In this document: positions 61,617 through 64,000 of the stretch, one piece after another | Layout: each line of letters starts with the position of its first letter | Numbering within the stretch: the first letter of the stretch is position 1 | NCBI RefSeq assembly: GCF_001602525.1 | Contig: NZ_LSYT01000003.1 | Coordinates: forward strand, 124,001 to 188,000 | Direction of reading: 5' to 3' | Origin: Flavobacterium chilense | Lineage (GTDB): Bacteria; Bacteroidota; Bacteroidia; Flavobacteriales; Flavobacteriaceae | DNA length: 64,000 bases | Notes under the pieces: model-generated | Database searches by the model: none | What the model was told of the DNA's origin: nothing | What the model saw: the letters and a program-made list of their open reading frames with translations, nothing else | Position numbers and translations under genes: made by a program

Positions 61617-63017
61617 ATGTCTTCAAAAAAAACAATAGAACATAGCGAAGCTGCAGCACGTTTTAATAAAGATGTAGAACGGGTAAACTGGCACGATGAA
61701 ACACTTTGGTTTGTACGTGAAAAACGGGATAAATCTGCACATCAAATCGCTGATTGGGAATTGCTTCGTGAAACCGCTTCAAAAATCAAAAACAATGTCC
61801 TCTCAAATATTCATGATTATTTGATTGAATTTGAAGCCAATGCTCAAAAAAACGGCATTATTGTACACTGGGCAGCCGATGCCAAAGAACACAATGAAAT
61901 AGTACATTCGATCATGGTAAAACATGAGGTGAAGCAAATGGTAAAATCAAAATCGATGCTTACAGAAGAATGTCATCTAAATGATTATTTGGCAGAAAAA
62001 GGTATCGAAGTCATCGACTCTGATTTAGGAGAATATATTGTTCAGCTTCGTAAAGAACCGCCTAGTCATATTGTTTTACCAGCTATTCACCTTAAAAAAG
62101 AAGATGTAAGCGAAACTTTTCACGAACATTTAGGAACAGAAAAAGGCAATATCGATCCTCAATATTTAACCGAATCAGCACGTTTAAGTTTAAGAAATAC
62201 ATTTTTAACCCGAAAAGTGGCTCTAACAGGAGTCAATTTTGCCATTGCAGAAACTGGGGAAATTGTAGTGTGTACCAATGAAGGAAATGCCGACATGGGC
62301 GCACATTTAGCCGATGTGCATATTGCTTCTATGGGATTCGAAAAACTGATTCCGCAACGAAAACATTTAGGTGTTTTTCTAAGATTATTAGCAAGAAGCG
62401 CCACCGGACAGCCTATTACTACTTTTTCAAGTCATTTTAAGAAACCAAGAGACGGAAAAGAAATTCATATCGTTATTGTCGATAACGGCAGAAGCACACA
62501 ATTAGGCAGGGAAGATTTTAGAAACTCTCTAAAATGTATTCGTTGTGGTGCGTGTATGAACACTTGTCCTGTGTACAGACGAAGCGGCGGACACAGTTAT
62601 CATAATGCTGTAGCAGGACCAATTGGTTCTATTTTAGCGCCCAATTTAGATATGAGCAAAAATGCCGATTTACCTTTTGCGAGTACACTTTGTGGATCCT
62701 GTACCAATGTTTGTCCGGTAAAAATAGATATTCATGATCAATTGTACAAATGGCGTCAGGTTCTGGTAAAAGAAGGTCATACTCCAAAAGCTAAGACCAT
62801 AGCAATGAAAACCATGGCAACCGTTCTGGCCAACCCAACGATCTTTAATCTTGCCGGAAAATCAGGAAGATTTGTAATGAAAAATGTCTCTTCATTAGTA
62901 AATAACAAAATGAATAAATGGTACGATCAACGCGAGATGCCAGCCGTTCCTGAGGAATCTTTTAGAGAATGGTACAAGAAAAATTCAAGAGAAGCAAAAG
63001 CAAAAGACAATGAGTAG
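61617..63017 (+). CDS. lutB: L-lactate utilisation iron-sulfur protein LutB
   Basis: At 466 residues the protein has an N-terminal LUD-like domain and C-terminal 4Fe-4S ferredoxin motifs: 'CIRCGACMNTCPVYRRSGG' and 'STLCGSCTNVCPVKIDIHDQ'. It carries electrons from L-lactate to the respiratory chain. The gene overlaps lutC by 8 bases. Confidence 0.96.
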   Translation: MSSKKTIEHSEAAARFNKDVERVNWHDETLWFVREKRDKSAHQIADWELLRETASKIKNNVLSNIHDYLIEFEANAQKNGIIVHWAADAKEHNEIVHSIMVKHEVKQMVKSKSMLTEECHLNDYLAEKGIEVIDSDLGEYIVQLRKEPPSHIVLPAIHLKKEDVSETFHEHLGTEKGNIDPQYLTESARLSLRNTFLTRKVALTGVNFAIAETGEIVVCTNEGNADMGAHLADVHIASMGFEKLIPQRKHLGVFLRLLARSATGQPITTFSSHFKKPRDGKEIHIVIVDNGRSTQLGREDFRNSLKCIRCGACMNTCPVYRRSGGHSYHNAVAGPIGSILAPNLDMSKNADLPFASTLCGSCTNVCPVKIDIHDQLYKWRQVLVKEGHTPKAKTIAMKTMATVLANPTIFNLAGKSGRFVMKNVSSLVNNKMNKWYDQREMPAVPEESFREWYKKNSREAKAKDNE

Positions 63018-63597
63018 TAAAGCTGAAATCTTAAAAAAAATAAAGCAAAATCAACCTGCTTTTGTCACAGACTTGCCGGATCTGAATCTTTTAGGCAAAG
63101 AGCAATTTGATGTACAGGAAACTTATAAAACAGTTCTGAAAAATATTGGAGGAGAAGCGGTTGAAGTAGCAAATTATCCAGAAATTATCCAGTACATCAA
63201 AACAAATTATGCAATCAAAAAACGCATTATAACCACTATTCCGGAGCTTTCAGAGATTGCATCTTTAAACTGGACAAACGATGATCCGCATTCGCTTCAG
63301 GATGTAGAATTAAATGTCATAAAAGCACATTTTGGCGTGGCTGAGAATAGTGCACTTTGGGTTACAGATGATTTATTAGGACAGCGTGTATCGCCTTTTA
63401 TCGCACAATATTTAGCAATTATAGTACATAAAAAAGATATTCTTGCCACGATGCAGCAGGCGTATGACCAAATTGGGAATCAGGAATATGGTTTTGGAAC
63501 TTTTATTGCCGGACCTTCTAAAACGGCAGATATTGAGCAATCGTTAGTTTTAGGAGCACATGGCGCAAGAGGCTTAATTGTTTTTTTATTAGATTAG
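63010..63597 (+). CDS. lutC: L-lactate utilisation protein LutC (DUF162)
   Basis: At 195 residues the protein shows the LUD/DUF162 fold: 'FGVAENSALWVTDDLLGQR', 'LAIIVHKKDILATM' and 'YGFGTFIAGPSKTADIEQSL'. It completes the LutABC complex. The start overlaps lutB by 8 bases, so translation is probably coupled. An intrinsic terminator follows. Confidence 0.94.
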   Translation: MSSKAEILKKIKQNQPAFVTDLPDLNLLGKEQFDVQETYKTVLKNIGGEAVEVANYPEIIQYIKTNYAIKKRIITTIPELSEIASLNWTNDDPHSLQDVELNVIKAHFGVAENSALWVTDDLLGQRVSPFIAQYLAIIVHKKDILATMQQAYDQIGNQEYGFGTFIAGPSKTADIEQSLVLGAHGARGLIVFLLD

Positions 63598-63630
63598 ATT
63601 AGAACATAAAAAAATATTTAAAAGAATTTA

Positions 63631-63658
63631 AAGAGGATTTGATAGTCCTCTTTTTTTA
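63631..63658 (+). terminator. Intrinsic terminator after lutC
   Basis: 'AAAGAGGA' and 'TCCTCTTT' form an 8-bp stem with a loop of about 8 bases and a trailing T-run. Confidence 0.82.
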
Positions 63659-63738
63659 TTTCCGGAAATGATATAAATAGGTCAGCAAAAAATAAAAGTC
63701 TAATTTTATAGTTAGAATATATTAAAAAGAAGTAGAGA

Positions 63739-64000
63739 ATGAATAATGAAAAAAGCCTTAAAGCTGTAGCTTACGGAGAAGTTCTTTGGGATGTTTTTGA
63801 TACGGAAAAAAAGATTGGAGGAGCGCCATTAAACGTTGCTTTGCGAATGAAAACATTAGGCTGCGATGTAGCAATGATTAGCTGCGTAGGAAATGATGAA
63901 AACGGAAAAGCAATTCTAAACCATATAAAAAGCTTAGGACTTGAAACAAGCGCCATTAGCACCATTGAAGATTTCCCGACAGGATTGGTCAATGTAACTT
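63739..64000 (+). CDS. PfkB family sugar kinase, 5' part (truncated by window)
   Basis: The start is ATG at 63739; the frame stays open to the window end. The first 87 residues are those of a ribokinase/fructokinase: 'AVAYGEVLWDVFDTEKKIGG' followed by 'APLNVALRMKTLGCDVAMIS' and 'VGNDENGKAIL'. 'GGAPLNVA' is the substrate-binding Gly motif. The 'EVLWDVF' start resembles fructokinases. The C-terminal catalytic GAGD region is outside the window. It is separated from lutC by a terminator, so it is probably a new unit. Confidence 0.85.
   Translation, partial: MNNEKSLKAVAYGEVLWDVFDTEKKIGGAPLNVALRMKTLGCDVAMISCVGNDENGKAILNHIKSLGLETSAISTIEDFPTGLVNVT

Noticed and set aside
1..64000. tRNA, rRNA or complete insertion sequence
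   Set aside because: I looked for cloverleaf-like segments, conserved rRNA blocks and transposase motifs and saw none; a covariance search would be needed to exclude small RNAs fully.

Overview
The window is AT-rich chromosomal DNA from a member of the Bacteroidota, most probably Flavobacterium or a close relative. The support is a SusC/SusD pair, promoters of the TTTG / TAnnTTTG type, few Shine-Dalgarno sites, a short Hc1-like histone gene, and the terminal-inverted-repeat intergenic elements common in flavobacteria. I see no rRNA, tRNA, CRISPR array or complete insertion sequence.

Bases 1-7.5 kb are accessory DNA. They hold the end of a DUF2235 (Tle1-like lipase) gene, an unknown gene, a headless gene remnant, a PAAR-like (DUF4280) protein carrying a metzincin-type zinc-protease motif, an overlapping lipoprotein gene that may encode its immunity protein, and several small orphan genes with REP-like hairpins and a duplicated 3' segment. 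This looks like a type VI secretion cargo island, although no structural T6SS gene lies in view. Bases 7.7-15.4 kb hold a tripartite RND efflux operon (adaptor, permease, TolC-like protein; minus strand) next to a divergent LytS/LytTR two-component pair. The permease carries an unexpected EF-hand-like loop. Bases 15.6-22.2 kb are ordinary single genes: DUF4386, a PepSY-like protein, two SDRs, an AraC regulator, a 2H phosphoesterase, a receiver-like protein and an esterase.

Bases 22.5-52.1 kb form a pectin utilisation locus. First comes hexuronate uptake and catabolism: an ExuT-like transporter, KduI, KduD, UxaC, KdgK, KdgA, UxaB and UxaA. These convert galacturonate and unsaturated uronate to KDG, and then to pyruvate and glyceraldehyde-3-phosphate. 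A divergent LacI regulator follows, then GH28, SusC, SusD, an esterase, three tandem GH105 hydrolases, GH43, CE8 pectin methylesterase, a second GH28, a CE12 rhamnogalacturonan acetylesterase and a DUF4861 protein. Near-identical palindromes built on AATCGATT precede exuT, kduI, the GH28-susCD operon and lacI itself, so one LacI regulon probably links uptake and catabolism.

Bases 52.4-63.6 kb hold a histone H1-like gene and a rhamnose module: a GntR regulator, RhaT, a fused rhamnulose-1-phosphate aldolase/lactaldehyde dehydrogenase, rhamnose isomerase and rhamnulokinase. LutA, LutB and LutC follow immediately. Together these would take rhamnose from rhamnogalacturonan I to DHAP plus lactaldehyde, then lactate, then pyruvate. 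The window ends inside a PfkB sugar kinase gene. No pectate or rhamnogalacturonan lyase lies in view, although KduI/KduD and the GH105 enzymes need lyase products, so lyases should be encoded elsewhere.
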